DNA from: CAUYUA01 sp963575675
Lineage (GTDB): Bacteria > Pseudomonadota > Alphaproteobacteria > Azospirillales > Azospirillaceae
Assembly: GCA_963575675.1 (NCBI GenBank)
Contig: CAUYUA010000044.1
Location: 1-64,000 of the forward strand
Direction of reading: 5' to 3'
DNA length: 64,000 bases
The position numbers and the translations under genes were made by a program. Numbering within the stretch: the stretch's first letter is position 1; each line of letters begins with the position of its first letter. The notes under the pieces were generated by a model. That model made no database searches. It saw only the letters and a list, made by a program, of their open reading frames with translations, and was not told the origin of the DNA. Below are positions 17,120 to 25,754 of this stretch, piece by piece.

Positions 17120-18397
17120 TTAGCTGCGCAGGATCGATTTTCCTGCATATAGAGAGACGTTGCCTAAAGCTTCCTCGATGCGAATGAGCTGATTATATTT
17201 GGCCAGTCGGTCAGAACGCGACAAAGACCCGGTTTTGATCTGGCCGCAATTTGTGGCTACGGCTAGATCGGCGATGGTGGAGTCTTCCGTCTCTCCCGAA
17301 CGGTGTGAGAGCACGGCGGTGTATCCCGCCTTGTGAGCCATGTCGACCGCTTGCAGCGTTTCGCTGAGGGTGCCGATTTGGTTGACTTTCACCAAAATCG
17401 AATTGGCGACCTTTTTGGCGATTCCGTCTTTCAAGCGCGTTGGATTGGTGACGAATAAGTCATCGCCGACGAGTTGCACTTTTTTGCCGATGACGTCGGT
17501 CAAAATCTTCCATCCGTCCCAGTCGTCTTCAGCCATGCCGTCTTCAATCGAGATGATCGGATAGCGTCCGACCAAGGACTCCCAATAAGCAGCCATGGCG
17601 GCCGAATCGAGGACCTTGCCTTCGCCGTGGAGATGATACTTTCCGTCTTTGAAAAACTCGGTGGAGGCGGCGTCCAAAGCCAGCATCACGTCGTCTCCGG
17701 GGTTATATCCGGCGGCTTCGATTGCTTTCATCACGAAGCCGATCGCTTCTTCGGTGGAGGCCAGATTTGGCGCGAATCCGCCTTCATCGCCGACATTTGT
17801 GTTGTGTCCGGCGTCTTTGAGCTTTTTCTTAAGGGCGTGGAACACCTCGGCGCCGATGCGGATGGCGTCAGAGGCCGATTGCGCCGCGACCGGCATGATC
17901 ATAAATTCTTGGATATCGATTGGGTTGTCCGCATGTGCGCCTCCGTTGATGATGTTCATCATCGGGACCGGCAAGGTGCGGGCGTAGGAGCCGCCCACGT
18001 AACGATACAGAGGCAACCGCGCTTCATCGGCAGAGGCTTTGGCTACCGCCAGGCTGACGCCGAGAATGGCGTTGGCGCCCAAACGAGCCTTGTTGGGAGT
18101 TCCATCCAGCTCGATCATCAGGTAATCGATGCCGATTTGATGGTTGGCGTCTAAGCCGGATAGCGCGTCGGCGATTTCGCCGTTGACGGACTCCACGGCT
18201 TTGCGCACGCCTTTTCCCAAATATCGGTTTTTATCGCCGTCGCGCAGCTCGACCGCTTCGTGCGCGCCAGTCGAGGCGCCGGAGGGAACGGCGGCCCGAC
18301 CGAAAGCGCCGGATTCGAGGACAACATCGACCTCCACCGTCGGGTTGCCGCGACTATCCAGGATTTCGCGCGCGCGAATTTCGGTGATGGCGCTCAT
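17120..18397 (-). CDS. eno: enolase
   Basis: The 425-residue protein opens MSAITEIRAREILDSRGNPT and carries the enolase signatures GANAILGVSLAVAKA and SHRSGETEDSTIADLAVA, plus metal-ligand contexts such as SIEDGMAEDDWDGW. It interconverts 2-phosphoglycerate and phosphoenolpyruvate in glycolysis and gluconeogenesis. The start is ATG 18397, with AAGGGA upstream at good spacing; a 14-codon upstream extension is open but not family-like. The length is normal for bacterial enolase. It converges on the chemoreceptor gene and diverges from proS. Confidence 0.98.
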   Translation of the reverse strand: MSAITEIRAREILDSRGNPTVEVDVVLESGAFGRAAVPSGASTGAHEAVELRDGDKNRYLGKGVRKAVESVNGEIADALSGLDANHQIGIDYLMIELDGTPNKARLGANAILGVSLAVAKASADEARLPLYRYVGGSYARTLPVPMMNIINGGAHADNPIDIQEFMIMPVAAQSASDAIRIGAEVFHALKKKLKDAGHNTNVGDEGGFAPNLASTEEAIGFVMKAIEAAGYNPGDDVMLALDAASTEFFKDGKYHLHGEGKVLDSAAMAAYWESLVGRYPIISIEDGMAEDDWDGWKILTDVIGKKVQLVGDDLFVTNPTRLKDGIAKKVANSILVKVNQIGTLSETLQAVDMAHKAGYTAVLSHRSGETEDSTIADLAVATNCGQIKTGSLSRSDRLAKYNQLIRIEEALGNVSLYAGKSILRS

Positions 18398-18831
18398 CGT
18401 CTGGTATCCCTTTTTTTCAGTGATTCCGCCCCCATCCAATAGCCGGAACCGCCCCTGATTGGCAAGGCCGGTTAGAAAACAAAACGGATAAAGGGAGAGG
18501 TTTTGGATTAAGGTTGAGCGAGACGAAATGATTATTCTTTGGATACTCGCTTCTTGATTATCTTGTTAGGGTGGGATTGTTCACACGGAGCGGAGACTAC
18601 AGCATCGATTCCTATTTGAGCTGATTTGAGCTGAATCACTGATATAACATCCTGTTCCGGCTAATCTTCGGTATGCTGCGCTTATTAAGGATGGGGGATG
18701 TTTCCTCTTGGGCAAATGACGCTCTCAAGAGCAAAGGGTGAGATTGGCGCGAGGTTGCTTCCCTGATTGGCAAATGCTAGACACGCTGTGGTCTGCCAAG
18801 GCCGGGCTCTGAGGAGAGGTTGAATATCTAT
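18398..18831. other. divergent intergenic region between eno and proS
   Basis: This 434-bp gap should hold the promoters of both eno and proS. I see a short direct repeat (TTGAGCTGA twice, near 18616-18633) and no clear consensus promoter, hairpin regulator or small gene. Confidence 0.5.
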
Positions 18832-20340
18832 ATGTCGAACAAAAAGTCTACGACGGCGGTGACGCCCACTCGCTCCGAGAACTTCAACGATTGGTATCAG
18901 GCGGTCATCAAAGCGGCCGATATGGCCGAGAGCGCGCGCGATGTGCGTGGCTGCATGGTCATTAAGCCGTGGGGTTATGGAATCTGGGAGCTGATTCAGC
19001 GAGACCTCGATCGTCGGATCAAAGAGACCGGGCACGACAACGCCTATTTCCCGTTGTTCATTCCTTTGAGTTATTTCGAAAAAGAGGCGCGGCATGTTGA
19101 CGGGTTCGCCAAAGAAATGGCGGTCGTCACGCATCATCGGCTCGTGAGTCGAGACGGAAAATTGGTTCCTGATGGCGAGTTGGAAGAGCCCTATGTGGTG
19201 CGTCCCACCTCAGAGACCATCATCGGCGCGGCGTTCTCGCGCTGGGTCAAGTCATACCGTGATCTGCCGGTGTTGATCAATCAGTGGGCAAACGTCGTGC
19301 GTTGGGAGATGCGGCCCCGCATTTTCTTGCGGACGGCTGAGTTTCTGTGGCAGGAAGGCCACACCGCTCATGTTTCCGAGAGTGAAGCGCGCGAGGAAAC
19401 CATGCGGATGCTTGATGTTTATCGCGCTTTCGCCGAGGAGGTTCTGGCTCTGCCGGTCATTACCGGCGAAAAGCCGCCGCATGAGCGTTTTCCCGGCGCC
19501 GACGACACCTATTGCATCGAGGCCATGATGCAGGACGGCAAGGCTCTGCAAGCCGGAACGTCTCATTATCTCGGTCAGCACTTCGCCAAGGCTTCGAACA
19601 TCGTGTATCAGTCCGCCGAGGGAGGAACGGAACACGCCTACACGACATCCTGGGGCGTGTCGACTCGCTTGATCGGCGGTGTGATTATGGCTCACGCCGA
19701 TGATAACGGATTGCGGTTGCCGCCGCGCATTGCGCCGCGTCATATTGCTTTGGTTCCCATTATTCGCAATGCTGAAGACGCTTCCTCGGTCGAGGCCTTT
19801 ATTAAAGACCTTGAGATCGAGCTGAAGCGTAAGACTTTTGCGGGCGAGCCGGTGCGGGTTATTGTTGATCGTCGAGACATTCCATCAGTGGAGAAGCGTT
19901 GGCAGTGGGTCAAAAAAGGGACTCCGATTGTCTGCGAGATCGGTCCTAAAGACGTCGCCAAGGGGTCTGTGGCCGCTATTCGTCGTGATGGAGAGTTGAA
20001 AGCCGCTTTTATTCCTCGGGAGACCTTCATCGCCGATATTGAGCAGACTTTGGGAGAGATACAGGATTCTTTGTTCAAGCAGGCCAAGACCTACACTGAA
20101 TCTCGTATTGTTTCGGTTTCTGATCCGAAAGCCTTCCGAGAAATGTTCTCGGGTGAAGATTCTTTGACTCGTTGTTTTGTCCGGGCTAAGTGGTCGGGAG
20201 ACCCTGCGACTTTGGCGGTTCTGGATGAGATGGGAGTTACTGTGCGGTGCATTCCGTTTGATCAAGACGGAGAGCCTGGGACTTGTATTTTATCCGGTGT
20301 TCTGGCGACGCGGGACGCGATTTTTGCGAAGGCGTATTGA
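18832..20340 (+). CDS. proS: prolyl-tRNA synthetase, archaeal/eukaryotic type
   Basis: The 502-residue class II synthetase lacks the editing insertion of the long bacterial ProRS. It instead matches the archaeal/eukaryotic-like type: an early NFNDWYQAVIKAADMAE, GCMVIKPWGYGIWE, the motif 2 region WEMRPRIFLRTAEFLWQEGH, and a terminal tyrosine (FAKAY) that is conserved in that type. It charges tRNA-Pro. ATG 18832 is preceded by GAGGAGAGG; an in-frame TTG at 18820 is possible. Most alphaproteobacteria carry a different, short bacterial form, so horizontal origin is plausible. It ends near a 76-bp inverted repeat pair shared with the convergent metG. Confidence 0.95.
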   Translation: MSNKKSTTAVTPTRSENFNDWYQAVIKAADMAESARDVRGCMVIKPWGYGIWELIQRDLDRRIKETGHDNAYFPLFIPLSYFEKEARHVDGFAKEMAVVTHHRLVSRDGKLVPDGELEEPYVVRPTSETIIGAAFSRWVKSYRDLPVLINQWANVVRWEMRPRIFLRTAEFLWQEGHTAHVSESEAREETMRMLDVYRAFAEEVLALPVITGEKPPHERFPGADDTYCIEAMMQDGKALQAGTSHYLGQHFAKASNIVYQSAEGGTEHAYTTSWGVSTRLIGGVIMAHADDNGLRLPPRIAPRHIALVPIIRNAEDASSVEAFIKDLEIELKRKTFAGEPVRVIVDRRDIPSVEKRWQWVKKGTPIVCEIGPKDVAKGSVAAIRRDGELKAAFIPRETFIADIEQTLGEIQDSLFKQAKTYTESRIVSVSDPKAFREMFSGEDSLTRCFVRAKWSGDPATLAVLDEMGVTVRCIPFDQDGEPGTCILSGVLATRDAIFAKAY

Positions 20341-20368
20341 CGCTTGAATGACGGCAAAGATAACAGCA

Positions 20369-20422
20369 GCTATAATAATAGAGACAATAATAGAAACAAT
20401 AATAGAAACAATAATAAAAATA
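20369..20422. repeat. A-rich 12-bp tandem repeat
   Basis: Three near-identical units of AATAATAGAAAC plus partial flanks lie just after proS and before the first arm of the 76-bp inverted repeat. This is simple-sequence DNA with no coding potential. Confidence 0.8.
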
Positions 20423-20430
20423 AATTAAAA

Positions 20431-20506
20431 GGGTCCAGGGACTGTGTTCCTGGTCGCTCGGGATTATAAGGGGGGAGCGAAAGCCCCCCTTATTCGCGAA
20501 GCGATC
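20431..20506 (+). repeat. dispersed 76-bp repeat, left member of an inverted pair
   Basis: The unit runs from GGGTCCAGGG to GCGATC. It has an internal small hairpin (CCAGGGA CTGTG TTCCTGG) and a second stem around GGGGGG..CCCCCC. It is the reverse complement of 20678-20753 with one mismatch (GGATTATAAG versus GGATCATAAG). Confidence 0.95.
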
Positions 20507-20677
20507 TTCTTCTGGAATTGATAGAAATTCATGAATTCACAAGACTGCAATCGTTGTGTAGGCGCTCTAGACGCTCTATAAACAATCTGGATCGTCAACA
20601 TAACCATTAGACAAAGACCAAGGGCAAAGAGACCAAGGGCCAAAGACCAAAAATCAGATCAAAAATTCCGGGGAAAA

Positions 20678-20753
20678 GATCGCTTCGCGAATAAGGGGGG
20701 CTTTCGCTCCCCCCTTATGATCCCGAGCGACCAGGAACACAGTCCCTGGACCC
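20678..20753 (-). repeat. dispersed 76-bp repeat, right member of an inverted pair
   Basis: This is the reverse-oriented copy matching 20431-20506 at 75 of 76 positions. The pair encloses 171 nt without a gene, between the convergent genes proS and metG. It ends 23 nt before the metG stop codon. Confidence 0.95.
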
Positions 20754-20776
20754 TTCTAATTTTCTGTTGTGCTTTT

Positions 20777-22408
20777 TCACTCGCTCTTATTTGTTTTCGT
20801 TGTTTTTTGTTCGTTCTTTTGCTTCTTCTGAGGCTTCTCGTTTTTCTCAGTTTTTTCGGCTTCCGGGTCTTGAAGGCGTGGGAAAACGCCTTGCGGCGCC
20901 GGTAACGGCGTTCCTGCTCGCAGAGCAAATTTCGGATTGAGACTCTCAAACCCGCGCTCATCCGGAGGAATCGCCAATTGATCCAAAATTCGCGCCGAGG
21001 ACTCCGGCATGAACGGCTGCGTCAGAATCCCCAAGTATCGAATAGTCTCCGCCAATACATACAGAACCGTCGCCATACGCGCCGGATCTGTTTTGCGTAA
21101 AGCCCACGGCGCCTGCTCGTCAACATAGCGATTGGCGGAACCAACCACAGCCCACAAAGCATCGAGCGCCTTATGAAATCCTTGAACCAACATCTCTTCG
21201 CGAGCCGTTTTCAACAAAGCATCGGCTGCGTCGAGCAGGCGCTGATCGGCTTCGGTGAATAGTCCCGGTTGAGGAACCACTCCACCGCAGTTTTTAGCGA
21301 TCATTGATAATACGCGCTGAACCAGATTCCCATAATCATTCGCAAGATCGCCGTTGATGCGGTGTGTCATTGCGCGATGGGAGAAATCGCCGTCATTTCC
21401 GAAAGGAATTTCGCGCATCAAAAAGTAGCGGGTCTGATCAAGTCCGTAAGTATTGACCAGAGTCTCCGGCGAGACCACGTTTCCAAGCGACTTCGACATT
21501 TTTTGGCCTTCGATCGTCCACCAGCCGTGCGCGAACACGCGACGTGGAGGTTGCAATCCGGCGGCCATAAGGAATGCGGGCCAATAAACGGCGTGGAAGC
21601 GTAGAATATCTTTTCCGACCATGTGAACGTCGGCGGGCCAATAGCGGGCGTAATCGGAGCCGGCGTCTGTGTTCGGATAACCAACGGCGGTGATGTAATT
21701 GGTCAAAGCGTCGAGCCAAACATACATTACATGACGATCGTCGTCGGGAATGTGTATTCCCCAATCGAACACGGTGCGGCTGATTGAAAGATCGCGCAGT
21801 CCGCTTTTGACGAAGGCGACGACTTCATTACGCTTTCCCGACGGCATGATAAAGTCGGGATTTTTCGCATAGAAATCAAGCAGAGGCTCTTGCCAAGCCG
21901 ACAGCCGAAAGAAATAGCTGGATTCTTCCACCCATTCGCACTCGGCGCCGCTTGGCGCAATTTTTTTGCCGTTTGGGCCGTCGCGCAGCTCGTCTTCGCC
22001 TACGAACGCTTCGTCTCTCACGGCGTACCAACCGGAATATGACCCTAGGTAAATATGGCCGTTTTCCGAGAGCCGTCGCCATAACGCTTGACAGGAGGCG
22101 GCGTGTCTTGGCTCTGTGGTGCGGATGAAGTCATCGGCTGTGTAGTTCATCAACGGCAGCAAATCGCGAAATCGCTGCGAAACTCGATCGGTGAAGGTCT
22201 GAGGAGCTATTCCGGCGGCTTGCGCCGATTTTTGCACTTTTTGTCCGTGTTCGTCGGTTCCGGTGAGGAATTTTACGTCTCGACCATCCAGCCGCATAAA
22301 ACGCGCTAGAACGTCGCACGCTAAAGTTGTGTAGGCGTGGCCGATGTGCGGGGAGTCGTTGACGTAGTAGATCGGGGTGGTCACGTAGTATGGGCGGCTC
22401 TCGGTCAT
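20777..22408 (-). CDS. metG: methionyl-tRNA synthetase
   Basis: The 543-residue class I synthetase has the HIGH-type motif (NDSPHIGHAYTTLACD), FLTGTDEHGQKVQKSA, and the KMSKS loop (GQKMSKSLGNVVSPE). The CP insertion lacks the paired zinc cysteine knuckles, as in the shorter MetG type 2 group common in alphaproteobacteria. The anticodon-binding domain follows (WALRKTDPARM). The C-terminus has an unusual Lys/Glu/Thr-rich tail of about 30 residues and no tRNA-binding EMAP-like domain. It charges initiator and elongator tRNA-Met. It converges on proS across the inverted repeat pair. Confidence 0.97.
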   Translation of the reverse strand: MTESRPYYVTTPIYYVNDSPHIGHAYTTLACDVLARFMRLDGRDVKFLTGTDEHGQKVQKSAQAAGIAPQTFTDRVSQRFRDLLPLMNYTADDFIRTTEPRHAASCQALWRRLSENGHIYLGSYSGWYAVRDEAFVGEDELRDGPNGKKIAPSGAECEWVEESSYFFRLSAWQEPLLDFYAKNPDFIMPSGKRNEVVAFVKSGLRDLSISRTVFDWGIHIPDDDRHVMYVWLDALTNYITAVGYPNTDAGSDYARYWPADVHMVGKDILRFHAVYWPAFLMAAGLQPPRRVFAHGWWTIEGQKMSKSLGNVVSPETLVNTYGLDQTRYFLMREIPFGNDGDFSHRAMTHRINGDLANDYGNLVQRVLSMIAKNCGGVVPQPGLFTEADQRLLDAADALLKTAREEMLVQGFHKALDALWAVVGSANRYVDEQAPWALRKTDPARMATVLYVLAETIRYLGILTQPFMPESSARILDQLAIPPDERGFESLNPKFALRAGTPLPAPQGVFPRLQDPEAEKTEKNEKPQKKQKNEQKTTKTNKSE

Positions 22409-22525
22409 GGCGCGCGATTCCCAGTAAAGGCGGAGGAGGTTTTTCGGCAGAGGAACGACGGAAGGCCTCAGGCCGAGGGCCGGAGCCTTGTTTGATCTGT
22501 GAATATCTTGGGAGCGAGTTTATCT

Positions 22526-23803
22526 TTACGCTAAAGCGGCGTCCACCGCCAAAAGGGCGCTCATAACAGCCTGTTTGCGATCAAGGTTCGCATAGTCGGC
22601 TCGGTTGATCAAGTGGCGCGCTTTTTCCCATACCTCCAGCCAACGTTCAAGTCCGTGTTTGCGTCGCAGGCGTTCGACCAGCGCCGCTTCTCCCGGAGTG
22701 ATCTCGATCGGCGAGTCATTGCATGCTGCGCCGCGTGCGAGGCGCGCCAACCACCATTCCAGCAAATCCACCACGGTTTCGTAGGTTTCTTCATCATCCT
22801 TGCGGGCCATTTGCTCGGCGAAGGCGGAGAGCGCGCTTGGATCGGCGTTCGGCATGGCGCTGATCAAAGCGATGATTTCGCGATAAAGCGCCACGCCGCC
22901 GGCGTTGGCGAGGTTTAAGGCTCGTCCAATGCTTCCCTCTGACAGGCGAGCCAGGGTGATGTGGTCTTCAGAAGACATGTCGGGGCGATAGCGGCGCAGC
23001 AACTCCAATACAATGGCCTCGTCCAGTGGGCGCAGCAGCAGGGGGCGACAACGGGAGCGAATCGTCGGTAGTAAGCCGCCGGGCGTTTCCGTCACCAACA
23101 AAAGCAACGCCCGCGCGGGAGGTTCTTCGAGAACCTTCAAGATCGCATTGAGGCCGCTGGCGTTCATCTGTTCGACGCCATCGATGACGACCACGCGCCA
23201 TCCGCCCTCGGCTGCCGAGTGATGGAGAAAACGATTGATTTCCCGCACGTCGTCTACGGCGATTTCGGTTTTCATTCGTCCGCGTTTATCGTCGAACTTG
23301 CGTTCTATACTGAGTAGGTCCGCGTGTCCGCTTGCGCGAACTCTGCGGAAGACGGGGTGTTCGGGAGGAAGGTGGAGAGAGTTCGGATCAATCGACGCCG
23401 TTGGAATCGGTGGTTGCGTGATTATCGGCGGCGGCGGGGCCGGAGGGCGTTTAGGGGGCGGCGCGGCGGCGAACAAGTCTCCTCCGCCGAACAAATCTCC
23501 GTTGGATGGGGAGGGCGGCGCGTGATGGATGGGGGAACGGGCGACGCTTTGTCGTATGGGCTCTAGAGCTGCGGCGTCAGCGGTGGCGGCCAGCGCAAAA
23601 CGCGCAAAGCGATAGGCAAGAGTGGCTTTGCCGATCCCGCCGACTCCGCCGATGAGCCATGCATGATGCATGCGTGCGCTTGAGAATGCTTGGCGTAATG
23701 TTTTTTCCGCTTCTTCATGTCCCAGCAGCAATGGATTGGCGCGCGGCGGCGGATGGCGTTCTGTGGTGAAATCTGGTTCTGGGGGTGCGGATTTGGCCGC
23801 CAT
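22526..23803 (-). CDS. holB: DNA polymerase III delta-prime subunit
   Basis: The 425-residue form starts at ATG 23803; the reading frame extends upstream into the preceding IscR-like gene, so a longer start is unlikely. It shows the clamp-loader AAA+ pattern: LLLGHEEAEKTLRQAF, a P-loop-like GGVGGIGKATLAYRFA, VVVIDGVEQMNASGLNAILK, LEEPPARAL and the sensor segment TIRSRCRPLLLRPL. Delta-prime is part of the clamp loader that places the sliding clamp on DNA. A Pro/Gly/Ala-rich insertion of roughly 55 residues follows the P-loop helix and looks disordered. Alphaproteobacterial holB often lies next to tmk and metG; metG is here but tmk is not. Confidence 0.9.
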   Translation of the reverse strand: MAAKSAPPEPDFTTERHPPPRANPLLLGHEEAEKTLRQAFSSARMHHAWLIGGVGGIGKATLAYRFARFALAATADAAALEPIRQSVARSPIHHAPPSPSNGDLFGGGDLFAAAPPPKRPPAPPPPIITQPPIPTASIDPNSLHLPPEHPVFRRVRASGHADLLSIERKFDDKRGRMKTEIAVDDVREINRFLHHSAAEGGWRVVVIDGVEQMNASGLNAILKVLEEPPARALLLLVTETPGGLLPTIRSRCRPLLLRPLDEAIVLELLRRYRPDMSSEDHITLARLSEGSIGRALNLANAGGVALYREIIALISAMPNADPSALSAFAEQMARKDDEETYETVVDLLEWWLARLARGAACNDSPIEITPGEAALVERLRRKHGLERWLEVWEKARHLINRADYANLDRKQAVMSALLAVDAALA

Positions 23804-23832
23804 GACGTCGCTGTTGCTTTCGGGGAGAGGGT

Positions 23833-24315
23833 TTATTTGGAATTGGAGTGCGTCGTCATAGAGGAGGCGAAGGGGGGCGGTATGGGAGCTATTTCGTTGA
23901 TTCGCCTCTGTTTTACGTCTTCTATAGTGATTCCGCTGAGGAAGTGGTGAATCTGTCGTCCCAACGCTTCCCATAAATCGTGGGTCAGGCAGTGACCTGT
24001 TTCGGTTTTATCGCGGCATCTGTCGGTCGTGTCCGAGGCGCAACGCAAGGTTTCAATTGGTTCGTCCACCGCCAAGATAATGTCGGAGATTCGAGTTTTG
24101 TCCGCAGGGTGGGCCAACAGATAGCCGCCTCCCGGGCCGCGCACGCTGTTGACGAGCCCATTTTTGCGTAAGCGCGAAAACAATTGCTCAAGATAAGAGA
24201 GAGAAATCTCTTGCCGTTCGGCGATTTCCACCAACGCGACGGGATAACCGTCGCCGTGAGTGGCCATATCCACGATCGCCATGACTGCATATCGACCTCG
24301 GGTGCTTAACCTCAT
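23833..24315 (-). CDS. Rrf2-family, IscR-like Fe-S regulator
   Basis: The 160-residue protein has the Rrf2 winged helix (MRLSTRGRYAVMAIVDMATH, ISLSYLEQLFSRLRKNGLV, SVRGPGGGYLLA). Three cysteines lie at positions 92, 100 and 109, followed by LTHDLWEALG, the cluster-binding pattern of IscR. IscR holds a [2Fe-2S] cluster and regulates Fe-S assembly genes. GGGAG precedes the ATG at good distance. No iscS, iscU or suf genes are in the window; the next gene downstream is holB, 29 nt away. It could be IscR displaced from its operon or a related Rrf2 sensor, so the gene symbol is withheld. Confidence 0.85.
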   Translation of the reverse strand: MRLSTRGRYAVMAIVDMATHGDGYPVALVEIAERQEISLSYLEQLFSRLRKNGLVNSVRGPGGGYLLAHPADKTRISDIILAVDEPIETLRCASDTTDRCRDKTETGHCLTHDLWEALGRQIHHFLSGITIEDVKQRRINEIAPIPPPFASSMTTHSNSK

Positions 24316-24769
24316 AGTATTTCTCCCGCTTAAGCGATCGGCTTCTCGATAGGCGCTTGGTTGAGGGGATCGAAGCAGGTGCTGGTTGGAGCGAGCGAGT
24401 TGGGGCGTGGCGGTTAAAAAGACAGCGATGATTTAAGAGACTTTCTGGAAGAAGATATAAATTTTTGTAATAACCTCAGTCGCTATTCATCAAAGAAAAC
24501 ACCTTGATCTTAAGATTGGCTACTCCTTACTATATTCCATTGTACGATTTTTGCTCGGATAGAAGGATAACACACACGATCTGACGGAACTCAGAAACAT
24601 TCTTTAATAAAATATTAATTACGGAGAGCTAACCTGGGAGCTAACCTGGCCATGTTATCAGTTTTACCTCCTTCTGATTAAGCCATATATGAAGCCCTAG
24701 AGAAAGAGTCAAGTTTGTTTTGCAACTTTATTAATGCTGTTTATTGATTTTGCTGTAGGGAGAGGCTTT
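24316..24769. other. intergenic region, relatively AT-rich
   Basis: No gene is supported in these 454 bases. A 12-bp direct duplication (GAGCTAACCTGG twice) lies near 24626-24650. The region separates the IscR-like gene start from the end of the solute-binding protein gene, so any iscR promoter should lie at its left end. Confidence 0.5.
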
Positions 24770-25594
24770 TTAACGCCAGTCCGGGATGCCGTAACGATTG
24801 AGAATTGTTAGAAGTTCTCCGGATGATCGCATTGCGCGCATTCCTTCGGTCCATATCTGAGCGTAGGCTGTCGATGTGGGCAGAGCTGCGGAAAAACCGA
24901 TGAACACCGGGTCTTCATCAAAGCGATGTGTGATTTCGACTTGATCGTTGAGCTTCAATTCTCGGATTTTAGAGATTGCGACGTTGCTGTCTTCGGCCAC
25001 GACGTCAAGTTTCCGACTCATCAACAGCGTCAAGAGTTGATCCAATGCGGTTTCATCGGCAGACACGGTTTGAATTTTTTCTGGTTTGGCGGCGATGTAA
25101 CGATCAAGTTCGGGTTCGTACACATACCCGGCGATTACGCCCAAAAGTCTCCCTTGTAATGATTGTGGAGCGTTATACGTAAAATGTTCGCCTTTGCGAG
25201 TCAGCAGAATGTTGACGGAAATTCCGATTGGTTCAATAGGATAAATTAAGCCACGTCCCTGGACCGCAGAAGAACCGACGACGCCATTGATCTTGCCTTC
25301 GCGAGCTTGCTCAAGAGACTCTTTCCACTCCATGAGTTGGTATTTGATTTCGTGGCCGCGACGTCCAAAAATGATTTTTGCCAATTCAATAGCGTACCCC
25401 GGTTTTGGCGAAGATGGTTCGCATAAATAGGGGCACCATTTGTCAGCTTTCAAGTGAATGACTTCAGCCTTGACCGGTTGCGTAAGGGGTGTCATAATAC
25501 TGGCTGTCATCAACGCTGTTAAAAATTGTATTGCCATGTAGGCGTCCGCTTTTCTTACAGCCCCTCGTCCAAGCGCTTTGTATATTATGTGCAT
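24770..25594 (-). CDS. periplasmic solute-binding protein, family 3 type
   Basis: The 274-residue protein has a basic N-terminus (RGAVRKADAY), a hydrophobic segment (MAIQFLTALMTASIM) and a VKA-E cleavage site, so it is exported. The mature part reads as a type II periplasmic binding domain of the amino-acid/SBP_bac_3 group: PGYAIELAKIIFGRRG, YQLMEWKESLEQAREGKING, GVIAGYVYEPELDRYIAAKP and MSRKLDVVAEDSNVA. No permease or ATPase gene is adjacent, so it may serve a distant ABC transporter or a signalling partner rather than uptake. An internal ATG at 25537 would leave no positive n-region, so the longer start was kept. Confidence 0.8.
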   Translation of the reverse strand: MHIIYKALGRGAVRKADAYMAIQFLTALMTASIMTPLTQPVKAEVIHLKADKWCPYLCEPSSPKPGYAIELAKIIFGRRGHEIKYQLMEWKESLEQAREGKINGVVGSSAVQGRGLIYPIEPIGISVNILLTRKGEHFTYNAPQSLQGRLLGVIAGYVYEPELDRYIAAKPEKIQTVSADETALDQLLTLLMSRKLDVVAEDSNVAISKIRELKLNDQVEITHRFDEDPVFIGFSAALPTSTAYAQIWTEGMRAMRSSGELLTILNRYGIPDWR

Positions 25595-25754
25595 TTGGCG
25601 TTTTCTTTCTACGCTTCCATGAGACCGGTTGTTTTTTCATTTTACAAGCAGTTTACTCTGAAGACGGTAAAGGAAGGGAAGCGAAAAGAGAAAATCCAGA
25701 TAAAGTTTGGTTATTGATGATTGTGTCACAATAAGATATAAGGGGTTATGGAGA

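Noticed and set aside
20507..20677. The 171 nt between the two inverted repeat arms as a mobile element with its own gene
   Set aside because: No ORF of useful length is present, so it cannot encode a transposase. A target-site duplication could not be identified either.
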